Positions 16,643-26,649 of a DNA stretch of 64,000 bases are shown here, one piece after another. The DNA is taken from the NCBI RefSeq assembly GCF_023715525.1, contig NZ_JAMBOG010000001.1, positions 186,001 to 250,000 of the forward strand, in the 5' to 3' direction. Positions within the stretch are counted from its first letter, which is position 1; the number at the start of each line of letters is the position of its first letter. The notes beneath the pieces are model-generated. The model had not been told where the DNA came from. It did not search any database and saw only the letters and a list, made by a program, of their open reading frames with translations. Made by a program: the position numbers and the translations under genes. Source of the DNA: Kocuria rosea (lineage in GTDB: Bacteria; Actinomycetota; Actinomycetes; Actinomycetales; Micrococcaceae).

Positions 16643-18121
16643 TCAGCGGGACTTCTGGAGCTCCTGCTCCTCCCAGTAGGCGCGGGTGGTCACCACGTCG
16701 GTGCCGTCCCACGCGCCGAGCCCGGACAGCCCGGGGATGTCGCCGCTGTGGAAGACCGGCTCCACGCCCTGCCGGCGCTGGGCCTCGTAGTTCTTCAGCA
16801 CGCGCCCGGCCACGCCGGCGAGCAGCACGAGGGCGACCAGGTTGATCGTGGCCATGAAGGCCATGAACAGGTCCGCCAGGGACCACACGAGGTCCAGCGC
16901 GAGCACCGCGCCGGCGAAGACGAAGGCCAGCACGAGCACCCGGTAGCCGGCCATCACGGCCTTGGAGCCGCTGAGGAAGCGGATGTTGGACTCGCCGTAG
17001 TAGTAGTTGCCGATCACCGAGGTGAACGCGAAGAGGAAGATCGCCACGGTGAGGAAGTGCACCGCCCAGTTGCCCAGCTGCAGGGCGAGCGCGGACTGGG
17101 TGAGGGACGCGCCCTCGCGGCCGCCGAACTCGGGGTTCGACAGCAGGACGATGAACGCGGTGATCGAGCAGATGATCCAGGTGTCGAAGTACACGCCGAG
17201 GGCCTGCACGAAGCCCTGCTTGGCCGGGTGGGAGATCGACGCGGTGGCCCCGGCGTTGGGGGCCGAGCCCATGCCGGCCTCGTTGGAGAACAGCCCGCGC
17301 TTCATGCCCTGGATGATCACGCCGATCAGCCCGCCGGTGACGAACTCCCGGATGCCGAAGGCGCCCCCGAGGATCTGGCCGAGCACCACCGGGACCTCGC
17401 CGATGTTCAGGACCACCACGAGCAGGCCGAGGAAGATGTAGAGCACCGCCATGACCGGGACGACGATCTCGGAGACCGCGGAGATGCGGCGGATGCCGCC
17501 GAAGATGATCGCGGCGGTGAGCCCGACCAGCACGGCGCCGACGAGGACGCGGAACCACAGGGCGTTCGCGGCGGTGATGTCGATGCCGAAGGACCCGCCC
17601 AGGGCGTCGACGATCGAGTTGGACTGCACGGAGTTGAACACGAAGCCGTAGGTGAGGGTGATGACGACCGCGAAGAGCAGCCCCATCCACCGCGCGCCGA
17701 TGCCGCGCTCCATGTAGTAGGCCGGTCCGCCCACGTAGCCGGCGGGGGCCTTGATCTTGTAAAGCTGGCCGAGCAGGGACTCCACGAAGGCGCTGGCCGC
17801 GCCGATGCCGGCGATCACCCACATCCAGAAGACGGCGCCGGGGCCGCCGAGGCTGATCGCGATGGCCACGCCGGCGATGTTGCCGGTGCCGACCCGGGCC
17901 GCGGCCGAGACGGTGAACGCGCGGAAGGAGGAGATCCCCTTCTTGCCGTCCTCGGCCAGGCCGGGCTTGTCGTTGAGCACCCGGACCATCTCCGGGAGCG
18001 ACCGGAACTGCACCGCTCCGGTGCGCACGGTGAGGTAGAGGCCCACCCCGACGAGGATGGCGAACACCACGTACCACACCCAGGTTCCGAGGGTGCCCAC
18101 GAACTCGGTCAAGAGATCCAT
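16643..18121 (-). CDS. Alanine/glycine:cation symporter (AgcS family)
   Basis: A 492-aa membrane protein with about eleven helices. Family motifs are AARVGTGNIAGVA (residues ~75-87), GGPAYYMERGIG and FSNEAGMGSAPNAGATA, all characteristic of Na+:alanine symporters (AlsT/DagA). It imports alanine or glycine with Na+ or H+. The ATG at 18121 follows CGGAG. It is transcribed alone; ilvD lies 211 bases upstream on the same strand with a strong terminator between. The C-terminal tail of about 60 residues is soluble and charged. Confidence 0.9.
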   Translation of the reverse strand: MDLLTEFVGTLGTWVWYVVFAILVGVGLYLTVRTGAVQFRSLPEMVRVLNDKPGLAEDGKKGISSFRAFTVSAAARVGTGNIAGVAIAISLGGPGAVFWMWVIAGIGAASAFVESLLGQLYKIKAPAGYVGGPAYYMERGIGARWMGLLFAVVITLTYGFVFNSVQSNSIVDALGGSFGIDITAANALWFRVLVGAVLVGLTAAIIFGGIRRISAVSEIVVPVMAVLYIFLGLLVVVLNIGEVPVVLGQILGGAFGIREFVTGGLIGVIIQGMKRGLFSNEAGMGSAPNAGATASISHPAKQGFVQALGVYFDTWIICSITAFIVLLSNPEFGGREGASLTQSALALQLGNWAVHFLTVAIFLFAFTSVIGNYYYGESNIRFLSGSKAVMAGYRVLVLAFVFAGAVLALDLVWSLADLFMAFMATINLVALVLLAGVAGRVLKNYEAQRRQGVEPVFHSGDIPGLSGLGAWDGTDVVTTRAYWEEQELQKSR

Positions 18122-18267
18122 TCCAACTCCGAACTGTGACGGACGCGGTCCCGGACGTGGGTCTGCGGAGGCCGCGTGAACGACAGGAGCGCCCTGTTGG
18201 GCGTGTTATCGGCACACTCTAGTGGAGGCCGGGCACCGCGCCGTTCCCTGTGCGCGCACCGACGTGG

Positions 18268-18308
18268 CAGAAGAGCGCCACCGGGACGCTGCCGGTGGCG
18301 CTCTTCTG
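18268..18308 (-). terminator. Terminator of ilvD
   Basis: A perfect 17-bp stem (18268-18284 with 18292-18308) and seven-base loop directly below the ilvD stop. Confidence 0.85.
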
Positions 18309-18332
18309 TGCCCTCACGAGGGCGAGACGGGC

Positions 18333-20165
18333 TCAGACGACACGCACCGCGCCCTTGTCCGCGGAGGTCACCATGGAGGCGTAGGCACGCAGGGCCTTGG
18401 ACACCTGGCGCTCGCGGGGCTTGGTCGGGGTCCAGGGCAGCGGGCCCTTCGCCTGGCGGCGGGCGGCGAGCGTCGCGTCGTCGACGTTCACCCGCAGCAC
18501 GCGGTTCGCGACGTCGATCTCGATCTCGTCGCCGGTCTCGATGAGGCCCACGGCGCCGCCGGAGGCGGCCTCCGGGGAGATGTGCCCGATCGACAGGCCG
18601 GAGGTGCCGCCGGAGAAGCGGCCGTCGGTGATCAGCGCGCACTGCCGGCCGAGGCCGAGACCCTTGAGGTAGGAGGTCGGGTAGAGCATCTCCTGCATGC
18701 CGGGCCCGCCCCGGGGGCCCTCGTGGGTGATCACCACGACGTCGCCCGGCTGGACGTTCTTGGACAGGATCTCGAACACGGCCTCGTCCTGGGACTCGAC
18801 CACGAACGCCTTGCCGACGAAGTGGAAAAGCTCCTCGTCGATGCCGGCGGTCTTGATCACGGCGCCGTCCTCGGCGATGTTGCCGTAGAGGATGGCCAGG
18901 CCGCCGTCCTTCGTGTAGGCGTGCTCGACGGAGCGGATGCAGCCGCCCACGGCGTCGAGGTCCAGGGACTCGAAGCGGTTGGCCGTGGAGAACGCCTGCG
19001 TGGTGCGCACCCCGCCGGGGGCGGCGAGGAACAGCTCCTGCGCCCGCGCGGAGGCCTTGCCGCCGCGCACGTCCCACTCGTCGAGCCAGGTGGCCAGGTC
19101 CGGGGCGTGGACGGTGTGCACGTCCTCGTTGAGCAGGCCGGCGCGCCGCAGCTCGCCGAGGATGGCGGGGATGCCGCCGGCGCGGTGCACGTGCTCGATG
19201 TGGAACTTCGTGGAGTTCGGGGCGACCTTGCACAGGCAGGGCACCCGGCGGGAGAGGGCGTCGATGTCCGGCAGGGCGAAGTCGATCTCCCCCTCCTGGG
19301 CGGCGGCCAGGATGTGCAGGATCGTGTTGGTGGACCCGCCCATGGCGATGTCCAGGGCCATGGCGTTCTCGAACGCGGCCTTGGTCGCGATGCGGCGCGG
19401 CAGCACGGACTCGTCGTCCTGCTCGTAGTACCGGCAGCACAGGTCCACGATCCGGCGCCCGGCCTCCAGGAAGAGCTCCTTGCGGGCGACCTGGGTGGCC
19501 AGGGTCGTGCCGTTGCCGGGCAGGGACAGCCCGAGCGCCTCGGTGAGGCAGTTCATGGAGTTGGCGGTGAACATCCCGGAGCAGGACCCGCACGTGGGGC
19601 AGGCGTTGCGCTCGATCTGGCCCAGCTGCTCGTCGGTGATGCTCTCGTCGACGGCCATGGACATGGCGTCCACGAGGTCCAGACGGTGCTCGACCACGCC
19701 CTCGACGGCCTCGCCGGACTCCATGGGTCCGCCCGAGACGAAGACCACCGGGATGTTCAGCCGCAGTGCGGCCAGCAGCATGCCCGGGGTGATCTTGTCG
19801 CAGTTGGAGATGCACACGAGCGCGTCCGCGCGGTGGGCGTTGACCATGTACTCCACGGAGTCCGCGATGATGTCGCGGGAGGGCAGCGAGTAGAGCATGC
19901 CGTCGTGGCCCATCGCGATGCCGTCGTCGACCGCGATGGTGTTGAACTCCTTCGTCACGCCCCCGGCCTCCCGGACCGCGGAGGCGACGAGGTCGCCCAT
20001 GTCCTTGAGGTGGACGTGGCCCGGGACGAACTGCGTGTACGAGTTGGCGATCGCGATGATCGGCTTCCCGAAGTCGTCGTCGCCCATGCCGGTGGCGCGC
20101 CACAGGGCGCGGGCGCCGGCCATGTTGCGGCCGTGGGTGGAGGTGCGGGAGCGGAGCTGGGGCAT
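18333..20165 (-). CDS. ilvD: Dihydroxy-acid dehydratase
   Basis: A 610-aa IlvD/Edd-family iron-sulfur dehydratase, converting 2,3-dihydroxy-isovalerate or -methylvalerate to the 2-oxo acids in valine and isoleucine synthesis. Fe-S ligand motifs [13 protein letters not shown] and [18 protein letters not shown] are present, as are GGSTNTILH and the C-terminal [18 protein letters not shown]. Cytoplasmic, usual length. The start at 20165 (MPQLRSRTS) has AAGGAG upstream with a slightly long spacer (13 bases); the frame continues to 20261 without a ribosome site. No other ilv gene is nearby. Confidence 0.95.
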   Translation of the reverse strand: MPQLRSRTSTHGRNMAGARALWRATGMGDDDFGKPIIAIANSYTQFVPGHVHLKDMGDLVASAVREAGGVTKEFNTIAVDDGIAMGHDGMLYSLPSRDIIADSVEYMVNAHRADALVCISNCDKITPGMLLAALRLNIPVVFVSGGPMESGEAVEGVVEHRLDLVDAMSMAVDESITDEQLGQIERNACPTCGSCSGMFTANSMNCLTEALGLSLPGNGTTLATQVARKELFLEAGRRIVDLCCRYYEQDDESVLPRRIATKAAFENAMALDIAMGGSTNTILHILAAAQEGEIDFALPDIDALSRRVPCLCKVAPNSTKFHIEHVHRAGGIPAILGELRRAGLLNEDVHTVHAPDLATWLDEWDVRGGKASARAQELFLAAPGGVRTTQAFSTANRFESLDLDAVGGCIRSVEHAYTKDGGLAILYGNIAEDGAVIKTAGIDEELFHFVGKAFVVESQDEAVFEILSKNVQPGDVVVITHEGPRGGPGMQEMLYPTSYLKGLGLGRQCALITDGRFSGGTSGLSIGHISPEAASGGAVGLIETGDEIEIDVANRVLRVNVDDATLAARRQAKGPLPWTPTKPRERQVSKALRAYASMVTSADKGAVRVV

Positions 20166-20373
20166 GACGGTGCTCGTTCTCCTTGCTTGAGCGCGGCGGT
20201 GGGGGCGGCCGGACGGGCCCTGCACGAGGCCCGTGCGCGGGGTCGCCCGCCTGGAGTCCATCCCCGAGAATACGCCGGTCCGTGCGGCGGCATGTGTTTC
20301 CGGACGCGCGTCTCAGCATGTGGTCGCTCGTCGGCCGCCGGCCCGACCGGGACGGCCGTCGACGAGAGCAGGA

Positions 20374-20418
20374 CGCGGGGGCCGGACCACGGGTGGAGTT
20401 CGCGGTCGGGCCCCCGCG
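20374..20418 (-). terminator. Terminator of the MMPL gene
   Basis: CGCGGGGGCC (20374-20383) pairs with GGGCCCCCGCG (20408-20418), just beyond the stop of the MMPL gene. The rest of the 20166-20428 gap holds the ilvD leader and nothing else I can identify. Confidence 0.6.
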
Positions 20419-20428
20419 GTGGGGTGCG

Positions 20429-22954
20429 TCAGCTCCGGGATCCGGCGCCGATCAGCTCGCGCTCCGGTTCCGCGGGGTCCGCGGGGTCGGCCGGGTCCGC
20501 AGGCACGTGCTCGCGCCGGAGGGACTCGCCCTCGACGTCGACGTCGGGCAGGATCCGGTCGAGCCAGCGGGGCAGCCACCAGGCCTTGTCGCCGAGCAGG
20601 TGCATGGCCGCGGGGATGAGCATCATGCGCACGACGAAGGCGTCGACGAGCACGCCGAAGGCGAGGCCGAAGCCCAGGGGCCGGATCATGGCCATGTGGG
20701 AGAACATGAAGCCGGCGAACACGGAGATCATGATGATCGCCGCGGCGGTGACCACGGTGCGGCCGGCGTCGAGCCCTTCGCGCACGGCCGCGCGGGCGGA
20801 GGAGCCGTGGACGTAGGCCTCGCGCATGCCGGAGACCAGGAACAGCTGGTAGTCCATGGCCAGGCCGAACAGGATGCCCACCAGCAGCGTGGGCAGGAAG
20901 CTGAGCACCGGCCCGGGGTCGTGGACGCCGAAGGCCGCACCCGCCCAGCCCCACTGGTAGATGGCGACCACTCCGCCGAAGGCGGCGAAGAGGGTAAGCA
21001 TGAACCCGGCGGTGGCGATGACCGGGACGAGGAGGGAGCGGAAGACCAGCACCATGAGCACCAGGGACAGGCCCAGCACCACGGCGAGGTAGCGGGGCAG
21101 GGCGTCGGCGAGCTTCTGGGAGACGTCGATGTTGCCGCCGGTCTGCCCGGTGACGCCGATGCTCACCCCGTGGTTGTCCTCCAGCGCCGGGGAGAGGGCG
21201 CGGAGGTCGTCGACGAGGCGCTCGGTGGACTCGGCGGCCGGCCCGTCGGTGGGGGTGACCTGGAAGACGGCCGTGCGGCGGTCCTCGGAGAGCCCGGCCG
21301 GCACCACGGAGACGACGTCCTCGCGCGCCATCAGCTCCTCGCCGACGGTCACCTGCAGGTCGGCCGCCTCCGCGGCGCCGGTGCCCTCGGGCAGGTCGGC
21401 GACCACCAGCAGCGGGCCGTTGGTCCCGGCGCCGAACTCCTCGTCGATGATCCGGTAGGCCTGGTAGGCGGTGGAGTCGGCCGGCTCCGAGGAGGCGTCG
21501 GGCAGGCCCAGGCGCATGGAGGCGGCCGGCAGGGCGATCGCCACGAGCGCCACCAGTCCGGCCAGCAGGGTCAGCACCGGGCGGCGGGTGGCCACCCCGG
21601 GGCGGTCGGGCCCCCGGTGGGCGGGGGTCCGGGCAGCCCGCTGCCGGGCGCGGGCCGAGAGCAGGCGCTGCCCCACGAGGGACAGCAGCGCCGGGGTGAG
21701 GGTGATGGCGATGAGCACGGCGACGGCCACGCAGGTCGCGGCGGCGGTGCCCATCATCCCCAGGAACGGGATGCCGGTGACGTTGAGCGCGGCGAGGGCG
21801 ATGATGACGGTCAGCCCGGCGAAGACGACCGCGTTGCCGGAGGTGCCGGTGGCCAGGCCGATCGACTCGTGCAGCTCGACGCCGGACAGCAGCTGCTGGC
21901 GGTGGCGGTTGAGGATGAACAGGGAGTAGTCGATGCCCACGGCCAGCCCCAGCATGAGCCCGAGCATGGGGGTCATCGAGGTCATCTCCACGACCCCGGA
22001 GAAGGACAGGGTGGCCAGCGCACCGGCGCCCACGCCGGTGAGCGCGGTGACGATGGGCAGCCCGGCCGCCACGAGCGTGCCGAGCATGACCAGCAGCACG
22101 ATGCCGGCGACGGCCACGCCGACGGCCTCGGTGGGGCCGAACAGCTGGGAGACGTCCTGGGAGATCTCGGTGGAGTACTCGACCTGCACCCCGTCGATCC
22201 GCACTCCGTCGACGGCGTCCTGGAGCGCCTGCTTGTCCTCGGCGGTGACGGCCTGCTGCTCCTCCGTGAAGGTCACCACGGCCACGGCCGCGGTGCCGTC
22301 CTCGGAGACGGTGCGGGTCCCCTGGGCCAGTGCGAGCAGCTTCTCGCCGCGCGCGAGCTCGGGCGCGGCGTCCTCAAGCTCCTCGCGGTTGCGCTCCAGC
22401 TCCGCGCGTCCGTCGTCGAGGGCCTCCTGCTGGACCTCGAGCTCCTCGAGCACGGGATCCGGGGCCTTGGCCCTCTCGGCCCGGGCGCGGGCGGCGTCGA
22501 GCTTGGCCTGGTTCTCGTCCAGGGCCGCCCCGGCCTCCTCGAGCCGTTCCTGTCCGTCCGCCAGCTGCGCCCGGGCGTCGGCCAGCTGCTGCTCCTGGTC
22601 CTCGCGCTCCTGCTGGGTCGCGAAGGGGTTCAGCACGGCGTCGACCCCGGAGGAGTCGCCGGCCGCCTCCAGGGCGGCGTCGATCTGCTCCCGCTGCGCG
22701 GCCGTGAAGGGCTCGCCGCCCTCGGTCCGGAACACGACGCGTCCCGTGCCGTGGCCGGCGTCGGGCAGCTCGCTCTGCAGGCGGTCGGCCAGGCGCTGGG
22801 TCTCGGTGCCGGGGATGGTGATCGCGGTGGTCAGCTGCCCGCCGGCCACGGCGAAGGCGCCGCCGGTGAGGACCAGGACCGCGACCCAGGCCGCGACCAC
22901 GGCCCAGGCGCGCCGGGCGGCGAAGCGCCCGAGTCGATACAACAGGTGTGCCAT
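20429..22954 (-). CDS. MMPL/RND-family membrane transporter
   Basis: An 841-aa exporter of the MMPL branch of the RND superfamily. It has an N-terminal helix, an extracytoplasmic loop from about residue 40 to 180, helices 2-6, a second loop and helices 7-12 with DYQLFLVSGMREAY and DYSLFILNRHRQQL motifs. The first loop contains a long heptad region (around residues 85-165, EEQ/AQL/DARAR repeats) that predicts a coiled coil, as in YhgE/Pip-like and some MMPL proteins. Cargo may be lipids or drugs. It follows a TetR gene by 74 bases in the same direction and is probably repressed by it. Confidence 0.88.
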   Translation of the reverse strand: MAHLLYRLGRFAARRAWAVVAAWVAVLVLTGGAFAVAGGQLTTAITIPGTETQRLADRLQSELPDAGHGTGRVVFRTEGGEPFTAAQREQIDAALEAAGDSSGVDAVLNPFATQQEREDQEQQLADARAQLADGQERLEEAGAALDENQAKLDAARARAERAKAPDPVLEELEVQQEALDDGRAELERNREELEDAAPELARGEKLLALAQGTRTVSEDGTAAVAVVTFTEEQQAVTAEDKQALQDAVDGVRIDGVQVEYSTEISQDVSQLFGPTEAVGVAVAGIVLLVMLGTLVAAGLPIVTALTGVGAGALATLSFSGVVEMTSMTPMLGLMLGLAVGIDYSLFILNRHRQQLLSGVELHESIGLATGTSGNAVVFAGLTVIIALAALNVTGIPFLGMMGTAAATCVAVAVLIAITLTPALLSLVGQRLLSARARQRAARTPAHRGPDRPGVATRRPVLTLLAGLVALVAIALPAASMRLGLPDASSEPADSTAYQAYRIIDEEFGAGTNGPLLVVADLPEGTGAAEAADLQVTVGEELMAREDVVSVVPAGLSEDRRTAVFQVTPTDGPAAESTERLVDDLRALSPALEDNHGVSIGVTGQTGGNIDVSQKLADALPRYLAVVLGLSLVLMVLVFRSLLVPVIATAGFMLTLFAAFGGVVAIYQWGWAGAAFGVHDPGPVLSFLPTLLVGILFGLAMDYQLFLVSGMREAYVHGSSARAAVREGLDAGRTVVTAAAIIMISVFAGFMFSHMAMIRPLGFGLAFGVLVDAFVVRMMLIPAAMHLLGDKAWWLPRWLDRILPDVDVEGESLRREHVPADPADPADPAEPERELIGAGSRS

Positions 22955-23028
22955 GTCTCTTCTCTGTCAGTTCTGTGCGGAAGGGTCCCCGCGGGGGAGG
23001 AAGGGGGTGGAGCGGCAGGCGCGGGGCG

Positions 23029-23700
23029 TCAGGGCGCAGGGCGGGCGAAGCCGTGCCGCAGGTGGTCGATGGCCGTGCGCACCAGCCGCTGCCAGGCGGC
23101 CCGGCCGTCGGGGGTGTCCACCCCGCCGGTCTCCTCCACCCACTGCTCGAAGGCGACGGCGAGGGCGTTGATGAGCGAGCTCGCCAGCAGCGTCACGGTG
23201 AAGGAGCCGGCCTCAGGGTTGCGCTGGGCGACCTCGGCCGTGAGCCGTGCGGTGACGGTCTGCAGCACCTCGTGGGCCCACATCACGGTGGTGGGGTGGT
23301 TCTCACTGGCGGCCAGCAGCCGGGCGATGTGGGACAGGGGGCGGACCAGCTCGGTGCGCTCGATGACGTCGGCCAGCTGCTCGAAGACCGCGCCGGTGCT
23401 GGGGGCGGCCGGGGGCGGGGTGGCGTCAGCGATCTCCACGAAGTCGTCCACGATCACGCCGAGCAGTTCGCTGAACCGGGCGTAGACGGCGTCGTCGGCC
23501 GAGGAGAAGTGGTTGAAGATCGTCCGGCGCGACACCCCGGCCCGTTCGGCGAGGTCGCTGACGGTGAAGCCGCCGATGCCCCGCTCCTCGGCCAGGGCCG
23601 CGGCGGCGTCGATGATGGCCCGCCGGTTGAAGAACTTCAGGGCCTCCCTGCGGTCGCTCGGGGGCCGGGCGGGGGACGCATCGCTGGGGCACCGGATCAC
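23029..23700 (-). CDS. TetR-family repressor of the MMPL exporter
   Basis: A 223-aa regulator with an N-terminal helix-turn-helix (VSDLAERAGVSRRTIFNHF around residues 46-64) and a C-terminal ligand-binding domain. It starts with GTG at 23700 and has no ribosome site. A promoter (TTGCAC, 18 bases, TAGTGT) ends eight bases upstream, so the mRNA would be leaderless or nearly so. A 13-bp palindrome lies in the promoter spacer, suggesting autorepression. The MMPL gene directly downstream is the natural target; the inducing ligand is unknown. Confidence 0.88.
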   Translation of the reverse strand: MIRCPSDASPARPPSDRREALKFFNRRAIIDAAAALAEERGIGGFTVSDLAERAGVSRRTIFNHFSSADDAVYARFSELLGVIVDDFVEIADATPPPAAPSTGAVFEQLADVIERTELVRPLSHIARLLAASENHPTTVMWAHEVLQTVTARLTAEVAQRNPEAGSFTVTLLASSLINALAVAFEQWVEETGGVDTPDGRAAWQRLVRTAIDHLRHGFARPAP

Positions 23701-23708
23701 AGATGGTT

Positions 23709-23738
23709 ACACTAGGTGCAACACTGCACTCAGTGCAA
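23709..23738 (-). promoter_or_regulatory. Promoter and palindromic operator of tetR-mmpL
   Basis: Reading the minus strand: TTGCAC (-35), 18 bases, TAGTGT (-10, plus positions 23709-23714). The palindrome TGCACTGAGTGCA (23725-23737) overlaps the -35 and spacer, and TTGCAC recurs closer to the -10. This is the expected place for a TetR operator. Confidence 0.6.
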
Positions 23739-23860
23739 CGTTGCCTTCGGTGCGGTGGATCACCGCATGCCCGGCGCCGGCAGGCCAGCCCGGCAGGGCG
23801 GCAGCCGCACCGAGTTCCTAGACTGGGCCCGACCGACGCCCACGCCAGGAGGAACCCCCG

Positions 23861-25384
23861 ATGAGCACCAGACCGCAGCCCCCGCGCCCCGGGGACGGCA
23901 CGGCCTTCGGCATCGAGCTCGAGGACGCCCTCGATCCGCTGGTGATGGCCCTCGACGTCGGCTCGACGGCCAGCCGCGGCAGCCTGCACGACGCCACCGG
24001 CACCCCCGTGCGCGGCTACCGGCACAAGATCGAGCACCGGTTCACCACGGCCGCGGACGGGACGTCCGTGATCGACCCCGACCAGGTCGCCGACGAGCTC
24101 GCCCGGATCCTCGACCTCGTCGTGGCCGGGCCCGAACTCGCCGGGCGCGTCGCCGGCGTGGCACTGGACACCTTCGCGTCCTCCCTCGTGGGCGTCGGCG
24201 CCGACGGCGCGGCCCTCACCCCCTGCTTCACCTACGCCGACGCCCGGTGCACCCCCCAGCTGGCGGACCTGCGCGAGGAGCTCGACGAGGCCGAGGTCCA
24301 GCAGCGCACGGGGGCGCGCCTGCACACCTCCTACCTCGCCCCGCGGCTGCGCTGGTTGCGCGAGACCGACCCCGGCACCTGGCACCGGGCGCAGCGGTGG
24401 ATGTCGCTGGGCGAGTACGTCCACCTGCGCCTGCTGGGCACGGCCCGCGCGGGGACCTCCGTCGCGGCGTGGACGGGCCTGCTGGACCGCCGGACCGGAC
24501 AGTGGGACGAGCCGCTGCTCGCCGCCTGCGGCCTCGACGCCTCCCAGCTGCACGAGATCGCCGATCCGCGCGACCCGCTGTTCGAGGTCGCCGCCGCGGT
24601 CGGGCGGCGGTGGCCGGCCCTGGCCGCCGCCGCGTGGTTCCCGCCCGTGGCCGACGGGCTGAGCGCGAACCTGGGCTCGGGCGGGGCCGACGCCACCACG
24701 ACGGTCGTCTCCCTCGCCACCTCCGGGGCCGCCCGGGTGCTCCTGCACGAGGTCCCCGACGAGCTGCCGACCGGGCTGTGGTGCTACCGGGTGGACGATC
24801 GGCGGTGCCTGCTGGGCGGGGCGCTCAACGACGTGGGGCGCGCCGTGGAGTGGCTGGAGCGCACGGTCGCCCTGCCGGAGGGCACGACCGTCGACAACGT
24901 GGCCCTCGCGGATGCGACCCCCGGCACCCCGGTGGTGTTGCCGTTCCTGACCGGCGAGCGCTCGACGGGCTGGGCCGGTGGGGCGCGGGCCGTGCTCGCC
25001 GACGTCACCGCCGAGCACGACGGCGCCGCCCTGGCCCGTGGCGTGCTGGAGGGGGTCGGGCTCTCCTACGGGCGGGTCGCGGACCAGCTCGCGGAGGCGG
25101 CCCCGGGCGGGCAGCGGGTGGTGGCCTCCGGCCGCGTCTCCCAGGCGGTCCCCGGCCTGCTGCAGATCCTGGCCGACGTCCTCGGCGCGCCCGTGGTCCG
25201 CGCCGACTTCAAGCGGGCGACGCTGCGCGGCACCGCGCTGCTGGCCCTGGAGACGCTGGCGCAGGGCGTGCCCCCGGCCGATCCGCCGTACGGTCCGGAG
25301 CACCGCCCGGCGCCCGAGCACGCGGAGTACTACCGGGGGGCGCGGGCACGCTTCGAGAGGCTCTACGAGGCGCTCGTCGGCTGA
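23861..25384 (+). CDS. FGGY-family carbohydrate kinase
   Basis: A 507-aa sugar kinase of the FGGY fold (gluconate/xylulose/glycerol kinase relatives). The ATP-binding start is VMALDVGSTASRGSL near residue 28, the catalytic Asp region is GVALDTFASSLVG-like near 100, and the C-terminal half has TVVSLATSGAARVLL and ALARGVLEGVGLSYGRV. The closest description is a GntK-like gluconate kinase, but substrate cannot be settled from sequence. AGGAGG precedes the ATG at 23861. It is transcribed alone, ending at a hairpin. Confidence 0.85.
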   Translation: MSTRPQPPRPGDGTAFGIELEDALDPLVMALDVGSTASRGSLHDATGTPVRGYRHKIEHRFTTAADGTSVIDPDQVADELARILDLVVAGPELAGRVAGVALDTFASSLVGVGADGAALTPCFTYADARCTPQLADLREELDEAEVQQRTGARLHTSYLAPRLRWLRETDPGTWHRAQRWMSLGEYVHLRLLGTARAGTSVAAWTGLLDRRTGQWDEPLLAACGLDASQLHEIADPRDPLFEVAAAVGRRWPALAAAAWFPPVADGLSANLGSGGADATTTVVSLATSGAARVLLHEVPDELPTGLWCYRVDDRRCLLGGALNDVGRAVEWLERTVALPEGTTVDNVALADATPGTPVVLPFLTGERSTGWAGGARAVLADVTAEHDGAALARGVLEGVGLSYGRVADQLAEAAPGGQRVVASGRVSQAVPGLLQILADVLGAPVVRADFKRATLRGTALLALETLAQGVPPADPPYGPEHRPAPEHAEYYRGARARFERLYEALVG

Positions 25385-25395
25385 CGCGGCGCCGT

Positions 25396-25425
25396 CGTCC
25401 GAGGGGTTGACCCCGTCCTCGGACG
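25396..25425 (+). terminator. Terminator of the FGGY kinase gene
   Basis: CGTCCGAGG (25396-25404) pairs with CCTCGGACG (25417-25425) about a dozen bases after the stop. Confidence 0.6.
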
Positions 25426-25476
25426 GTGCCACGCTGATGCGCATTGGAAGCGGGCTGACGAACCGAGGCGGGTCAC

Positions 25477-26625
25477 GTGAAGGCGATGGTGTACCGGGGG
25501 CCGTACAAGGTCCGCGTCGAAGAGAAGGACATGCCGAGGATCGAGCACCCCAACGACGCGATCGTGCGGGTGACGATGGCCGCGATCTGCGGCTCGGACC
25601 TGCACCTCTACCACGGGATGATGCCCGACACCCGGGTCGGGACGACCTTCGGGCACGAGTTCGTCGGGGTGGTCCACGAGGTCGGCCCCTCCGTGGAGCG
25701 GCTGAAGCCCGGGGACCGGGTGATGGTGCCGTTCAACGTCTACTGCGGCTCGTGCTGGTACTGCGCCCGCGGGCTGTACTCCAACTGCCACAACGTCAAC
25801 CCCAACGCCACCGCGGTGGGCGGCATCTACGGCTACTCCCACACCTGCGGCGGCTACGACGGCGGCCAGGCCCAGTTCGTGCGGGTCCCGTTCGCCGACG
25901 TCGGCCCCTCGATCATCCCGGACTGGATGGACGAGGAGGACGCGGTGCTGCTCACCGACGCCCTGGCCACCGGCTACTTCGGGGCCCAGCTCGGGGACAT
26001 CGCCGAGGGCGACACCGTGGTGGTGCTCGGGGCCGGGCCGGTGGGCCTGTACGCCGCGAAGTCGGCGTGGCTGATGGGCGCGGGACGGGTCATCGTCGTC
26101 GACCAGCTGGAGTACCGGCTGGCGAAGGCCCGCGCCTTCGCCCACGCCGAGACGGTCAACTTCGCCGAGCACGACGACATCGTGGTGGAGCTGAAGAGGA
26201 CCACCGACTACCTGGGTGCGGACGTGGTCATCGACGCGGTGGGCGCGGAGGCCGACGGCAACTTCACCCAGCACGTCACCTCCGCCAAGTTCAAGCTGCA
26301 GGGCGGGTCCCCGGTGGCGCTGAACTGGGCGATCGACTCGGTGCGCAAGGGCGGGACCGTCTCCGTGATGGGCGCCTACGGCCCGGTCTTCAGCGCCGTG
26401 AAGTTCGGCGACGCCGTGAACAAGGGCCTGACACTGCGGATGAACCAGTGCCCGGTGAAGCGCCAGTGGCCGCGACTGTTCGAGCACATCCGCAACGGCT
26501 ACCTCACCCCCAGCGACATCGTGACCCACCGCGTCCCGCTGGAGCACGTCGCCGAGGGGTACCACATGTTCTCGGCCAAGCTCGACGGCTGCATCAAGAC
26601 CCTCGTCCTGCCCGGCGCCGGGTAG
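25477..26625 (+). CDS. Zinc-dependent alcohol dehydrogenase
   Basis: A 382-aa medium-chain dehydrogenase/reductase resembling glutathione-independent formaldehyde dehydrogenase and threonine dehydrogenase. Catalytic zinc ligands are in AAICGSDLH (Cys38) and FGHEF; the structural zinc lobe is CGSCWYCARGLYSNC; the NAD-binding glycines are GAGPVGLYAAK. The start is GTG at 25477 after GAGGCGGG. It oxidises an alcohol or aldehyde hydrate with NAD. It forms a pair with the hypothetical gene 24 bases downstream. Confidence 0.88.
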   Translation: MKAMVYRGPYKVRVEEKDMPRIEHPNDAIVRVTMAAICGSDLHLYHGMMPDTRVGTTFGHEFVGVVHEVGPSVERLKPGDRVMVPFNVYCGSCWYCARGLYSNCHNVNPNATAVGGIYGYSHTCGGYDGGQAQFVRVPFADVGPSIIPDWMDEEDAVLLTDALATGYFGAQLGDIAEGDTVVVLGAGPVGLYAAKSAWLMGAGRVIVVDQLEYRLAKARAFAHAETVNFAEHDDIVVELKRTTDYLGADVVIDAVGAEADGNFTQHVTSAKFKLQGGSPVALNWAIDSVRKGGTVSVMGAYGPVFSAVKFGDAVNKGLTLRMNQCPVKRQWPRLFEHIRNGYLTPSDIVTHRVPLEHVAEGYHMFSAKLDGCIKTLVLPGAG

Positions 26626-26649
26626 GACGGCCCCGGAGAGGAAACGACC

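Noticed and set aside
20183-23485. 1100-codon open frame antisense to the MMPL gene
   Set aside because: Same pattern: composition-driven, no domains, and the opposite strand encodes a clear transporter with a coiled coil.
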